Part shown: positions 44,473 through 53,931 of the stretch, in pieces
Layout of the letters: each line of letters starts with the position of its first letter
Position numbering within the stretch: position 1 is the first letter of the stretch
NCBI GenBank assembly: GCA_023421395.1
Contig: JAEZTL010000031.1
Coordinates: 62,001 to 126,000, forward strand
DNA: 64,000 bases
Direction of reading: 5' to 3'
From: Bacillota bacterium
GTDB lineage: Bacteria; Bacillota; Clostridia; Christensenellales; Aristaeellaceae
Program-made: the position numbers and the translations under genes
The notes under the pieces: generated by a model
What the model was told of the DNA's origin: nothing
Database searches by the model: none
Seen by the model: the letters and a program-made list of their open reading frames with translations, nothing else

Positions 44473-45888
44473 GTGAAAAGTCCGGTTAAATCCATGGTGA
44501 ACGCATACCGTATGAGCAGGGGAAGGCTGACGCCATCCCAGGTTGTCGCGCTCAGTTTTTTTGTTGTAATCGCGATGGGCGGGCTGCTGCTCAGCCTGCC
44601 CATCGCCCATGCGCAGGGCGTTGATATAGGCCCGCTGGACGCGCTGTTTACGTCCACTTCGGCGGTGTGTGTGACCGGTCTGACCACGGTGACTACCGCC
44701 ACGAGCTGGAGCCTATTCGGGAAACTCGTCATCCTGACACTGATCCAGATCGGCGGCCTGAGCTTTACCACGCTGTTCACGCTGATCGTGGTGCAGATGG
44801 GCCGGAAGGTCACCCTCCGAGACAGGCTCAACCTGCAGGCCGCCTTTAATACCAACGACATCAGCGGCATGGTGCGCATGGTACTTTTTGTGATTCGCGG
44901 CACGTTTCTGGTCGAGGGCGTCGGCGCGGCGCTTCTGACGGGCTTCTTCGCGCGACAGGGTATGGGATTCGTCCGTTCGCTGTTTTACGGCGTGTTTCAC
45001 TCCGTTTCCGCATTTTGCAATGCCGGATTCGATCTGATCGGCGAAAACAGCTTCATGCCCTATGTTGACCAGGTGTTTTTCAACCTGGTGATCACATCGC
45101 TGATCGTCGTGGGCGGCATCGGTTTTGCGGTCTGGCGCGATACGTACCTCAAGCTGAAGTACCGGCTTTCTCCGTCGCTCAAACGCAAGTATCGCTTTTC
45201 GCTGCACTCAAAGCTCGCGCTGGTCTACACGGTGTTTTTTCTGCTGTTCGGCACGCTTTATTTCTTTGCCTATGAATTTTCAAACCCGATGACGCTGGGC
45301 CCCCTGTCCACGGGGCACAAGCTGCTGGCGGCGTGGTTCCAATCTGTCACGCTGCGGACGGCGGGATTTTTCACAATTTCACAGGCGGGGCTGAACGAGG
45401 GCTCGAAACTGTTCAGCAGCCTGTTTATGATCATCGGTGGTTCTCCCGGCGGCACGGCTGGCGGCATGAAGACGGTGACGGTGTCGATTCTGATGCTGAG
45501 CACCTGGAGCGCGCTCAAGGGCGAAAGCCGAATCAACGCCTTTGGCAAGTCGCTGCCGGGAAACGCGCTGCAAAAGGCCTTGACGGTGGCCGTCGCAATG
45601 CTCTGCCTGTGGGCCGTCGGCGCGCTGGTGCTGTCCTTCACCGAGTCGGGCATCGCATATGCACATTCGGCGGTAGACGTCATGTTCGAGACGTCCTCTG
45701 CGCTGGGCACCGTGGGGCTGAGCACCGGCCTTACGATGAACCTGACGGGCCTGGGCAAACTGGTGCTGATCCTTCTGATGTACATCGGGCGCATTGGCCC
45801 GCTGACGCTGGTGCTCTCGGTGGCGCACCGCACCAATACCGCCAACGAGCGCATCCAGTTTCCCAATGAAGAAGTGCTGATCGGCTGA
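44473..45888 (+). CDS. ktrB: TrkH/KtrB family potassium uptake protein
   Basis: 471 residues with the four M1-P-M2 repeats of the SKT family; filter-like segments are recognisable (TSTSAVCVTGLTTV, SAFCNAGFDLIG, SVTLRTAGFFTI, SSALGTVGLSTG). I use the GTG at 44473, 5 bases after GAGGGG; the ATG at 44428 has no ribosome binding site. It is followed by its RCK partner 20 bases downstream. Confidence 0.94.
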   Translation: MKSPVKSMVNAYRMSRGRLTPSQVVALSFFVVIAMGGLLLSLPIAHAQGVDIGPLDALFTSTSAVCVTGLTTVTTATSWSLFGKLVILTLIQIGGLSFTTLFTLIVVQMGRKVTLRDRLNLQAAFNTNDISGMVRMVLFVIRGTFLVEGVGAALLTGFFARQGMGFVRSLFYGVFHSVSAFCNAGFDLIGENSFMPYVDQVFFNLVITSLIVVGGIGFAVWRDTYLKLKYRLSPSLKRKYRFSLHSKLALVYTVFFLLFGTLYFFAYEFSNPMTLGPLSTGHKLLAAWFQSVTLRTAGFFTISQAGLNEGSKLFSSLFMIIGGSPGGTAGGMKTVTVSILMLSTWSALKGESRINAFGKSLPGNALQKALTVAVAMLCLWAVGALVLSFTESGIAYAHSAVDVMFETSSALGTVGLSTGLTMNLTGLGKLVLILLMYIGRIGPLTLVLSVAHRTNTANERIQFPNEEVLIG

Positions 45889-45908
45889 CGGCCGGAGGAG
45901 TGGCAGTT

Positions 45909-46556
45909 ATGAGAAAGATCACCGTAAGCAGGGATACGCAGTTCGCCATCCTGGGCCTGGGTAAGTTCGGGCGATCGATGGCGGTGACACTTTTTGACAA
46001 TGGGTTCAACGTGCTGTGCTGCGACATACGCGAAAACGTGGTGCACGAATCCGCGGACATCGCTACCCATATTGTACAGGCAGACGCGTCAGACAAGCAG
46101 GTGCTGGAGAAGCTGGGCATCGGGAACTTTGACGTGGTGATCATCGCCTTCAGCGCCGACTTTGAGGCGGCCGCGGTCACCGCGACGATTCTGAAGGAAA
46201 TGGGCGTGCCCTACATCGTCGCCAAGGCCAACGGCATCCGGCAGAAGCAGATTTTTCAGTCCATCGGCGTGGACCGGGTTATCCTGCCCGAGCGCGAGAT
46301 GGGCGAGCGCGTCGCCTACAGCCTGATCACCAACGATCTGATGGAATCCATCCACCGCTCGGACGAATATGACATCATTGAGATGAAGCCGCTGCCAGAG
46401 TGGATCGACAAATCCCTCGCCAAACTCAGGCTGCGTCAGACGGAGCGGATGAACATCCTGATGATCATCCGGGGCGGCGAGGTCATGGCGGTGCTGGACG
46501 CGCAGACGGTCTTGAAAGAAAACGACGACCTGATCGTACTGAAATCCAGATCATAG
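45909..46556 (+). CDS. ktrA: RCK-domain potassium uptake regulator
   Basis: 215 residues: one RCK_N Rossmann domain (FAILGLGKFGRSMAVTLFDNG, later ADASDKQVLEKLG) and one TrkA_C domain (about 140-215). A single RCK unit makes this KtrA-like instead of the tandem TrkA of Enterobacteria. It forms the cytosolic gating ring, binding ATP/ADP or NAD(H). ATG at 45909, 9 bases after GGAGGAG. Confidence 0.94.
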   Translation: MRKITVSRDTQFAILGLGKFGRSMAVTLFDNGFNVLCCDIRENVVHESADIATHIVQADASDKQVLEKLGIGNFDVVIIAFSADFEAAAVTATILKEMGVPYIVAKANGIRQKQIFQSIGVDRVILPEREMGERVAYSLITNDLMESIHRSDEYDIIEMKPLPEWIDKSLAKLRLRQTERMNILMIIRGGEVMAVLDAQTVLKENDDLIVLKSRS

Positions 46557-46568
46557 CGCATAAGGACA

Positions 46569-46598
46569 AAAAAGAAGGCCATCGGCGGCCTTCTTTTT
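46569..46598. terminator. Bidirectional terminator between ktrA and rnfB
   Basis: 12-bp perfect stem (46569-46580 with 46587-46598) ending in A5 and T5, shared by the convergent ktr and rnf operons. Confidence 0.9.
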
Positions 46599-46606
46599 GT
46601 CTGAAA

Positions 46607-47425
46607 TTACACAGCCATCGTCTCTTCCTTTTCGGGGTGGAGCGGCCAGATGATCTTGCGCGGGCACTTTTCGGCGCAGGCCATGCAGCCCACGCACTTG
46701 TCGAAATCGATGACGGGCAGGTCGCCGTTCATGGTGATGGCGCCGTAGGTGCAGGCCTTTTCACACAACCCGCAGCCAATGCAGCCCACCTGGCAGTTCT
46801 CCGTGACCAGGCGCCCCTTGAGCACGTTGACGCACTCGACGCGTACCACGCTGTCCTTGGGCACGAGCCGGATGATATGGCGCGGGCACTCAGCAACGCA
46901 TTTGCCGCAGGTGATGCACTTTTCCTGATCGATGACGGAAAGGCCGTCAATGATCTCGATCGCGCCTGCCGGGCACACCCGCGCGCAGTTGCCAAAGCCC
47001 AGGCAGCTGAACGGACAACTTTTGACGCCGTCGTCAATGGCGGCCACCGCCCGGCAGTCCCTAAGGCCTTCGTAATTGAACTGAAGCGGCGCGTTTTCCC
47101 GGGTGCCGCGGCAATGAACATGGGCTGTCAGCGGTCTGACGTTTGCCGCGTCCACACCCATCAGCGCCGCGATCGCCCGGTTGTTTTCGGCGGTGTTGAC
47201 CGTGCAGGCGTTGACCGGCGCGCCGTCCTCTACGATGGCGTTCGCCAGGCCATCGCAGCCGGGGTAGCCGCAGCCGCCGCAGTTCGCGCCCGGCAGAAGC
47301 GCGCGTACCTGATTGACGCGCTCGTCCTTCTGCACTGAGAAGAAGCGCCCCGCCACCGCCAGTGCCAGGCCCATCAGAAGGCCAATTGCGGCGATGGCAC
47401 CCGCGCTGATCCAGATGATCGTCAT
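46607..47425 (-). CDS. rnfB: Rnf complex ferredoxin-type subunit RnfB
   Basis: 272 residues: N-terminal membrane anchor (about 4-24), an Fe-S domain with ANCGGCGYPGCDGLA, then repeated 4Fe-4S sites (CPFSCLGFGNC, CITCGKCVAECP, CIGCGLCEKAC, CVGCMACAEKCP). It takes electrons from reduced ferredoxin on the cytoplasmic face. Last gene of the rnfCDGEAB operon. Confidence 0.96.
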   Translation of the reverse strand: MTIIWISAGAIAAIGLLMGLALAVAGRFFSVQKDERVNQVRALLPGANCGGCGYPGCDGLANAIVEDGAPVNACTVNTAENNRAIAALMGVDAANVRPLTAHVHCRGTRENAPLQFNYEGLRDCRAVAAIDDGVKSCPFSCLGFGNCARVCPAGAIEIIDGLSVIDQEKCITCGKCVAECPRHIIRLVPKDSVVRVECVNVLKGRLVTENCQVGCIGCGLCEKACTYGAITMNGDLPVIDFDKCVGCMACAEKCPRKIIWPLHPEKEETMAV

Positions 47426-47436
47426 AATCGCCCTCC

Positions 47437-48024
47437 TTATCCGCCCAAGCCCGCGAAACCCATGAACGCGATGGCCATCAGGCCCGCAGCAACCAGCGTG
47501 ATCGGGAAACCCTTCATCGAGTCGGGAATCTGCGCGTTTTCCAGCTTTTCACGGATGCCGGCCATCAGGATGATGGCGATCGTGAAGCCGACGCCGCCGA
47601 AGACGCCGCTGACCACGCTCTCGAGCAGATCGTAAGAGCTTTCGATGTTGAGAATTGCCACGCCCAGTACCGCGCAGTTGGTGGTGATCAGCGGCAAGTA
47701 CACGCCCAGCGCCCTGTAAAGTGCCGGATTGGTCTTTTTCAGGACCATTTCGACGAACTGCACCAGCGCTGCGATGACGAGGATGAAGGCGATGGTTTGC
47801 ATAAAGCCGATGGCCAGCGGCTCCAGCACCCACTTTTGCACCATCCAAGTCAACGCGGAGGCCATGCCCATTACGAAGGATACAGCCATGCCCATGCCAA
47901 CGGCGGACTTGATTTTCTGCGAAACGCCCAGAAACGGGCAGATGCCCAGAAAGCGAACCAGTACGAAGTTATTGACCAGCGCCGCAGTGATCGCTATTAG
48001 GACAAGACGCACAATGTAATCCAT
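47437..48024 (-). CDS. rnfA: Rnf complex membrane subunit RnfA
   Basis: 195 residues, six transmembrane helices. NNFVLVRFLGICPFLGVS carries the conserved Cys region and LITTNCAVLGVAILN the paired Cys for the membrane-buried cluster shared with RnfE. Its 5' end overlaps the end of rnfE by 56 bases. Confidence 0.96.
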   Translation of the reverse strand: MDYIVRLVLIAITAALVNNFVLVRFLGICPFLGVSQKIKSAVGMGMAVSFVMGMASALTWMVQKWVLEPLAIGFMQTIAFILVIAALVQFVEMVLKKTNPALYRALGVYLPLITTNCAVLGVAILNIESSYDLLESVVSGVFGGVGFTIAIILMAGIREKLENAQIPDSMKGFPITLVAAGLMAIAFMGFAGLGG

Positions 48025-48631
48025 CGCGCTTCACTCCTTTCTTCTTTTTGGAGGAGAAGTGGTTGATAACGCCCAGAAGCAATCCCAGCGTGATGAAGCC
48101 GCCCGGGGCCATCAGCGTGATCATCACGGGCTCGTATCCGCTTCCGAGAACGTTGACGCCGAAGACCGTGCCCGCGCCGATCACCTCGCGGATGGCGGCG
48201 AACGTCGTAAGCGCCAAGGTGAAGCCCATCCCCATGCCCAGTCCGTCCACCGCGCTCTGCCAGGGCCCGTGGGAGCTGGCGAAGGCCTCCGCCCGGGCCA
48301 GAATGATGCAGTTGACCACGATCAGCGGGATGTACAGGCCCAGCGCCGCGTCCAGCGCGGGCACAAAGGCCTTGAGGAGCAGTTGCACGATGGTCGTGAA
48401 AGAGGCGATGATGACCACATAGGCCGGGATGCGTACTTCGTCGGGGATGAAGTTGCGCAGCAGCGACACGAACACATTGGAGCAGGTGAGGACTGCCGTC
48501 GCCGCCAAACCCATGCCTACGCCGTTGATCGCCGCCGTCGACACCGCCAGTGTGGGGCACATGCCCAGCAGCATCCGGAAGGTGGGATTCTCCTTCCACA
48601 GTCCGTTTACAAATATCCGGTATGATTTCAC
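47969..48631 (-). CDS. rnfE: Rnf complex membrane subunit RnfE with Cys-rich tail
   Basis: 220 residues, six transmembrane helices, with NPTFRMLLGMCPTLAVS and LIVVNCIILARAEAFAS as the RnfA/RnfE Cys sites. GTG start inside the rnfG stop (GTGA). After SSKKKKG the frame continues into rnfA and adds HCASCPNSDHCGAGQ, three Cys in a CxxC plus spaced Cys pattern, encoded entirely in the overlap. Either this tail is used (a metal site) or it is a by-product of the overlap. Confidence 0.94.
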   Translation of the reverse strand: MKSYRIFVNGLWKENPTFRMLLGMCPTLAVSTAAINGVGMGLAATAVLTCSNVFVSLLRNFIPDEVRIPAYVVIIASFTTIVQLLLKAFVPALDAALGLYIPLIVVNCIILARAEAFASSHGPWQSAVDGLGMGMGFTLALTTFAAIREVIGAGTVFGVNVLGSGYEPVMITLMAPGGFITLGLLLGVINHFSSKKKKGVKRDGLHCASCPNSDHCGAGQ

Positions 48632-49167
48632 TTGCCGTCACCTCCCAGCGTGAGCGCGTAGGACCTAGCCTCGTTCACCGCGTCCGTCACCGCCCGCGAC
48701 GTGATGGTCGCGCCGGTCAGCGCGTCGATCATGCCCTCGCCCGCGCCGTCTTTGACGAGCGTGAGCTCGACGTTTTGATTTACATACTGGCCGGTGAACT
48801 CCGGTTTTTCGGCGTTTTTGCCCAAGCCCACCGTCTCGTTGTTTTCGCCAATGATGACGCCGGTGATCGTACCGCCGGATTCGATCCCCACCGTCACCAG
48901 AAATTCGCCGCCGTAGCCGGTGGCCGCCACCTCGATGACGCGCCCGCCGTCCGCCGTCACCAGCACCGAGCGGATGTTGCCGGTGAGCACCGCATCCTCG
49001 TCCGGTATCGCCACACCGTCAATTACCTGTCCCCGGGCGTTTGCAGAGGCCAGCGCTTTTTGCCGCTCGATGGGCTCCTTGGTCACAAAATAGGTCGCTC
49101 CCAGTGCAAGGCCAGAAACCAGTGCGATCAGAAAGAGCCGCCCGCCCAACCGAAGCATCTCACGCAC
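48628..49167 (-). CDS. rnfG: Rnf complex FMN subunit RnfG
   Basis: 179 residues with one N-terminal transmembrane helix and an extracytoplasmic FMN_bind domain; DALTGATITSRAV holds the Thr that receives the covalent FMN (S/TGAT motif). I use GTG at 49167 with GGAGG 9 bases upstream; it overlaps the end of rnfD by 8 bases. An ATG at 49158 is the alternative. Confidence 0.93.
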   Translation of the reverse strand: MREMLRLGGRLFLIALVSGLALGATYFVTKEPIERQKALASANARGQVIDGVAIPDEDAVLTGNIRSVLVTADGGRVIEVAATGYGGEFLVTVGIESGGTITGVIIGENNETVGLGKNAEKPEFTGQYVNQNVELTLVKDGAGEGMIDALTGATITSRAVTDAVNEARSYALTLGGDGK

Positions 49168-50158
49168 TGCGCCGCACCTCCCCAAAGCTGTGGGCGCGGA
49201 TCCCACGCTCGATCAGCGGTACGCACAGGTTCATCAGCAGTATGGAGAAGCTGACGCCCTCTGGATAGCTGCCATAGAGGCGTATGACGACCGTGAGAAT
49301 GCCGCAGCCCAGCGCGTAGATCCATTGCCCGGCCTTTGTAACAGGGGACGTGGTGTAGTCCGTGGCCATAAAGATCGCGCCAAGAAGGAGCCCGCCGGAC
49401 AGCGCGTGCACCGCGCCGTCCACCAGCGGCGGGTAGTAGCTCTCGCCCGCCGAGCCGCCCAGAAGCGCCGCTCCGGCGAACACCGTGCCAATATAGACCG
49501 CCGGGATGCGCCAGGAGATGATGCCAAAGGACATTAGCCAGATAAAGCCGATCAGAATGGCCAGCGCGCTGGCCTCGCCGATGCAGCCGCCCGCGTTGCC
49601 GAACAGCATTTGGGTCAGGTCCGCGCCCCAACCGCCGGAAATCTCAAGCGCCGCGCCGCCCTGTTTGATCAGTGACATCGGCGTGGCGGAGGTTAGTGCG
49701 TCAGCGGTGCTCGCCGTCAGAGAGTTGAGCGGATTGATCCACGCGGTCATCCGCGCAGGGAAACTGACCATGAGGAACGCCCGCGCGGCCAGTGCAGGGT
49801 TGACAAAGTTGCTGCCCAGCCCGCCAAAGAGCATCTTGACCAGACCGATGGCGAAGACCGAGCCCAGAACGCATAGCCACCAGGGGGCGGTGGCGGGCAG
49901 GTTCAGGCCGAGCAAAAGCCCTGTCACCGCGGCGGACAGGTCGCGGATGGTGTTCTGCCGCTTCATTATCCGCCCGAAGGTCCATTCGGAGAGGATGGCG
50001 GAGGCCGTTGTGAGCACGAGCACGATCAGCGCGTGGTAGCCAAACCGGTAGACGCCCATCGCGCTGACTGGAGCGAGCGCGATCAGCACGTGGCGCATGA
50101 CCGAGCGCGTATCCTGCGGACCGCGAAGGTGCGGGGAAGGGGAGACATTTAGCTTCAT
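49160..50158 (-). CDS. rnfD: Rnf complex membrane subunit RnfD
   Basis: 332 residues, about ten transmembrane helices. The N-terminal SPSPHLRGPQDTRSVM is the Rnf/Nqr B-type cytoplasmic start, and TSATPMSLI contains the Thr for covalent FMN. It lies 19 bases downstream of rnfC. Confidence 0.95.
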   Translation of the reverse strand: MKLNVSPSPHLRGPQDTRSVMRHVLIALAPVSAMGVYRFGYHALIVLVLTTASAILSEWTFGRIMKRQNTIRDLSAAVTGLLLGLNLPATAPWWLCVLGSVFAIGLVKMLFGGLGSNFVNPALAARAFLMVSFPARMTAWINPLNSLTASTADALTSATPMSLIKQGGAALEISGGWGADLTQMLFGNAGGCIGEASALAILIGFIWLMSFGIISWRIPAVYIGTVFAGAALLGGSAGESYYPPLVDGAVHALSGGLLLGAIFMATDYTTSPVTKAGQWIYALGCGILTVVIRLYGSYPEGVSFSILLMNLCVPLIERGIRAHSFGEVRRSA

Positions 50159-50177
50159 CGGTCAATCCTCCTGCCTG

Positions 50178-51509
50178 TCACTTGGCCGCCGCGCTGCCGC
50201 GAACGAGCGCCTTCGCCAGGCGAATATTTTGGACCAGTTGCCGCCGCGCAGGGCAGATGTAGCCGCAAGCCCCACATTCAATGCATTGGTGCGCGTAAAA
50301 CCGGGCGGCTTTTGCAGCATCCCGCGCGCAGATGGCCTCCTCGATGGCGTAGGGCTGAAGCCCCATTGGACAGACCTGATGGCAGCGACCGCAGCGAAGG
50401 CATGCGGACGGCTCCGGCACGTGCGCGCAGGCGCCCGAAAGGGCGATGATCCCCGATGTGCCGGCGATCACGGGCACATCATCCGTATAGAGCGCGGTCC
50501 CCATCATCGGTCCGCCGGCGATGAGCTTTTCCGGAGCTTCGCCCAGGTAACCGCCGCAGAACCGAACGCACTCGCGAAGGCTCGTGCCGATGCGTACGCG
50601 CAGGTTTTTCGGCTCGGAGACCGCGTTGCCCGTCACCGTAACGACCCGGTCGATCAGCGGCCGGCCCTGGGAAACGGCCTGATTGAGCGCGGCCATCGTA
50701 CCCACGTTGAACACAACGCAGCCCGCATCCGACGGCAGACCACCGGCGGGCACCTTTCGGCCGGTCAGCGCGTAGATCAACTGCTTTTCGCCGCCCTGAG
50801 GGTACCTCGGGCGAAGGGAACGCACCGTGACAGGCGTGCCCTCGGCGGCTTGGCTGATCGCGCGGATGGCCGAAGGCTTGTCCGCTTCGACGCCGAGAAT
50901 CGCGCGGCTTACGCCCAGCGCGCGCATCGCCAGAAGCACTCCGCCGATCACGTCGTCCGGGCACTCCTGAAGCAGCCGGTCATCCGCCGACAGCCAGGGC
51001 TCGCACTCGGAGCCGTTCAGAATCAGCGTGTCCGTCTTCCTGTCCCTGGGCGGATTCAGCTTGACGTGGGTGGGGAACGTCGCCCCGCCCAGGCCCACCA
51101 AGCCTTTTTCCCGCGCAAGGCGAACGATTTCTGGCGCGGTCAGCGCCGCCGGATCGGCGGGGACGCAGGCTGCATCCCAGGCGTCCAGATGGTCGTTCTC
51201 GATGACGATGGCGTTCACCAGTCTCCGCCCGGTGGGGTGAGGCCTGGGTTCCACCGCGACCACCTTGCCCGACACGCTTGCGTGAATCGGCGCGCTTACG
51301 AAGGCGTCGCTGTCCGCGATCTTCTGACCCATCTTCACAAAATCGCCCCGCTTGACAAGCGGGGTAAGCTGTGCGCCCGAAACCCGGAGCGTGGAGATGA
51401 CCACACGTTCCGGGGCAGGCATATTCACGATGGAGTTTCCGTCGATGTGGCATCCGCCACCCGTTGCGTTGACGGGGTGTACCCCGCCGGGGAAGTCGTA
51501 GGTTCGCAT
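50178..51509 (-). CDS. rnfC: Rnf complex NADH-facing subunit RnfC
   Basis: 443 residues. GGVHP at the N terminus, the SLBB/FMN-NADH region VGLGGATFPTHVKLNPP and ILNGSECEPW, and two 4Fe-4S sites CLRCGRCHQVCP and CIECGACGYICP. I use ATG at 51509 with AGGAAGGG 7 bases upstream; the frame is open a further 62 codons without similarity. First gene of the operon. The complex couples ferredoxin oxidation to NAD reduction and ion translocation. Confidence 0.95.
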   Translation of the reverse strand: MRTYDFPGGVHPVNATGGGCHIDGNSIVNMPAPERVVISTLRVSGAQLTPLVKRGDFVKMGQKIADSDAFVSAPIHASVSGKVVAVEPRPHPTGRRLVNAIVIENDHLDAWDAACVPADPAALTAPEIVRLAREKGLVGLGGATFPTHVKLNPPRDRKTDTLILNGSECEPWLSADDRLLQECPDDVIGGVLLAMRALGVSRAILGVEADKPSAIRAISQAAEGTPVTVRSLRPRYPQGGEKQLIYALTGRKVPAGGLPSDAGCVVFNVGTMAALNQAVSQGRPLIDRVVTVTGNAVSEPKNLRVRIGTSLRECVRFCGGYLGEAPEKLIAGGPMMGTALYTDDVPVIAGTSGIIALSGACAHVPEPSACLRCGRCHQVCPMGLQPYAIEEAICARDAAKAARFYAHQCIECGACGYICPARRQLVQNIRLAKALVRGSAAAK

Positions 51510-51639
51510 ATTCATTCCCTTCCTCACTTCAGGTATCCGCATGCCATCGCTTTCGAAAAAGCATTGTGCCAGCCGTTGTAAAGCCGTAGAACCGGTACTT
51601 TTTAACGCGCATGTGCTGGAATGCGAAGGGTGTGTTATC

Positions 51640-51668
51640 ATTATAACAAAAGCGCCGCGCTGCGGCAA
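51640..51668 (-). promoter_or_regulatory. Promoter of the rnf operon
   Basis: Minus strand TTGCCG, 17 bases, perfect TATAAT, giving a leader of about 125 bases before rnfC. In the 353 bases between the rnfC start and the amt stop I see this promoter and the amt terminator only. Confidence 0.6.
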
Positions 51669-51755
51669 GGCCTTGAGCCATCGCAATTTTGACACCTTGC
51701 CATTCAGAATTTATATACCCTGAGTGATATTTGCCCCGCTTTTTTACGAAACATC

Positions 51756-51786
51756 AAGAAACGGGCGCCGCGGTCGCGGCACCCGT
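51756..51786 (-). terminator. Terminator of the amt operon
   Basis: 12-bp stem with one wobble (51761-51772 with 51775-51786) followed by TTCTT on the minus strand, 75 bases past the amt stop. Confidence 0.6.
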
Positions 51787-51862
51787 AAGACCTTTGCTGC
51801 GTTCGGTTTCGGCTGGTTCGTCTTGCATCTCCAGCGGTTTGGCGCCAGGAACGCTGGCGGAG

Positions 51863-53878
51863 CTACTCCACATCCTGCAGCGCGTCGTAGCCCTCCTCGC
51901 CGGTGCGGACCTTGATGACGTTCTCCACATCGTAGATGAAGATCTTGCCGTCGCCGATATGGCCGGTATAGAGCACCTTTTTCGCCGTCTCGATCACTGT
52001 GCGGACAGGGACCTTGCTGACCACGATGGATACCTGCACCTTGGGCAGAAGGTTTGTTTCGGTCTCGACGCCGCGGTAGAACTCCGTCTTTCCGCCCTGT
52101 ATGCCATAACCCAGCACCTGCGTGACTGTCATGCCGGTGATGCCGATCTGATTCATGGCCGTCTTGAGGGCCTCAAACCGGCTCTGCTTGCAAAGAATCT
52201 CCACCTTGGTGAACTTGGGACCCGTGCGGGGCGCCGCGGCCGCCATGTCGACCGTTGTGGTCTGCACCACCGGGATCGCCTGGGCTACGGGGGCCATGTA
52301 CTTTTTATCGATGGCGACATTCTTGCCGAAGCGTGCCAGCTGTTTGATGGGAGCGTTATCCTCGGTATCGTAATCCAACTCGCTTCGAACCAAAGGTTGA
52401 TCGGGGTAAGCCAGTACGCCCATCTCCGGAATGTCCACGCCTTCCAGTTCATCCTCCGGCGCGACCCGAAGCCCCCAGACCCTGTCCAACACTTTGAAGA
52501 ACACGTAGGAGACGCCAAAGCCCCAGACGAGCAATACGGCGAGCGCGATCAGCTGTGCCGCCAGCTGGGAACCGTCGCCGTAGAACAGGCCGCGCACACC
52601 GCCGGCCACGCCGTTGATCCCGTCGCCATAACTTCCGTCGGCGAAAAGACCCAGCGCCACGATGCCCCAGAAGCCGTTGACGCCGTGGACGGAGATCGCG
52701 CCGACGGGGTCGTCCAGCTTCCATTTGTTCTCTACGAAAGGCACTGCCACACACACCAGCAGGCCCGCAATCAGGCCGATGATGAAGGCGGAAATTCCGT
52801 TTACAAACGCGCATGGCGCGGTGATGGCCACCAGGCCCGCCAGGGTTCCGTTGGCTGTCATGGACGGGTCCGGCTTGCCGAACTTGATCCACATGTAGAA
52901 CATGGCTACCAGCCCTCCGATGGCGCCCGCGATCATGGTGTTGGTGGCCACCACCGCCAGGCGGAAGTCCGCCGCGTTCAGCGTGGAGCCCGCGTTAAAG
53001 GCGAACCAGCAGAAGTACAGGATGATCGTACCGATGATGGCCATGGGGATGTTGTGGCCGGGAAAGGCGCGGGCTGTGCCGTCCTTTTTGAATTTGCCGA
53101 TCCGGGGGCCGATGGCGATGGCGCCGGCCAGCGCCAGCATGCCGCCCATTGAGTGCACTACCGCGGAGCCCGCGAAATCCACCACGCCGTGGCCGATGCC
53201 GAACTTCGCGCCCAGCGTCGCCATCCAGCCGCCGCCCCACACCCAGTTGGCGAACAGCGGATACAGGAACATTGAGATAAAGAACGAAGTGATTACCACG
53301 GCGGAGTATTTGACGCGTTCCGCCATCGCGCCGGTGGGGATGGTCACAGTGGTGTCCATAAACACCATCTGGAAGAAGAACAGCGCGTACACGCCCGCGT
53401 CATAGGTCCCGCCCAGCATGAAGCCCTTCGTCCCCATAATTCCGCCCAGACCGGGAATGGAGATCATCCCGTTCAAAACCGCGCCGCCTGCGCCAAGGCC
53501 GGGCGCGCCGCCGGAGCCGCCCATCTGCAGCGCGAATCCCACCAGGAAATAACCTACCGCGCCCACAAGAAAAACCATAAAATTCATCGTAATGGTGTGG
53601 GCCGCGTTTTTGCCGCGGCAGAAGCCGGTTTCGACCATCGCAAAACCGCATTGAAAGAAGAAAACCATGAAGGCGCAGATCATGATCCAAGTATAATTCG
53701 CCCCGAACATCGCCTTGTTGGCGTTGGATGCGACGTCGGTCAGCGTTTCGTTCCCCGTGGTCGCCGCGTAGGACGCGCCCGTCGGATCCGCCGCTTCCGC
53801 GCTGGCGGCAACCGCGCAGAGCGTCAGGATTGCCACAAGCAGCAGCACGGCAAAGATGGTTTTTCTCCAGGCCTTCAT
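51863..53878 (-). CDS. amt: Ammonium transporter fused to a C-terminal PII domain
   Basis: 671 residues. Signal-like first helix (1-27), an Amt core of eleven helices (about 60-455) with the twin-His pore motifs AVVHSMGGMLAL and ISVHGVNGFWG, a linker of about 95 residues, and a PII (GlnB-like) domain (about 560-671: KVEILCKQSRFEALKTAM, GYGIQGGKTEFYRG, LLPKVQVSIVV, GDGKIFIYDVENVIKVRTGE). The T-loop has RGVETETN where GlnB has RGAEYMVD, so the uridylylated Tyr is absent. The ATG at 53878 follows AGAGGTG; the frame opens further upstream without similarity. The fused PII should gate the channel by ATP/ADP and 2-oxoglutarate. Confidence 0.95.
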   Translation of the reverse strand: MKAWRKTIFAVLLLVAILTLCAVAASAEAADPTGASYAATTGNETLTDVASNANKAMFGANYTWIMICAFMVFFFQCGFAMVETGFCRGKNAAHTITMNFMVFLVGAVGYFLVGFALQMGGSGGAPGLGAGGAVLNGMISIPGLGGIMGTKGFMLGGTYDAGVYALFFFQMVFMDTTVTIPTGAMAERVKYSAVVITSFFISMFLYPLFANWVWGGGWMATLGAKFGIGHGVVDFAGSAVVHSMGGMLALAGAIAIGPRIGKFKKDGTARAFPGHNIPMAIIGTIILYFCWFAFNAGSTLNAADFRLAVVATNTMIAGAIGGLVAMFYMWIKFGKPDPSMTANGTLAGLVAITAPCAFVNGISAFIIGLIAGLLVCVAVPFVENKWKLDDPVGAISVHGVNGFWGIVALGLFADGSYGDGINGVAGGVRGLFYGDGSQLAAQLIALAVLLVWGFGVSYVFFKVLDRVWGLRVAPEDELEGVDIPEMGVLAYPDQPLVRSELDYDTEDNAPIKQLARFGKNVAIDKKYMAPVAQAIPVVQTTTVDMAAAAPRTGPKFTKVEILCKQSRFEALKTAMNQIGITGMTVTQVLGYGIQGGKTEFYRGVETETNLLPKVQVSIVVSKVPVRTVIETAKKVLYTGHIGDGKIFIYDVENVIKVRTGEEGYDALQDVE

Positions 53879-53931
53879 AATCCACACCTCTTCTATTAAA
53901 ATGGGTATGCCAACCCCGGGTGCCTGATGGA

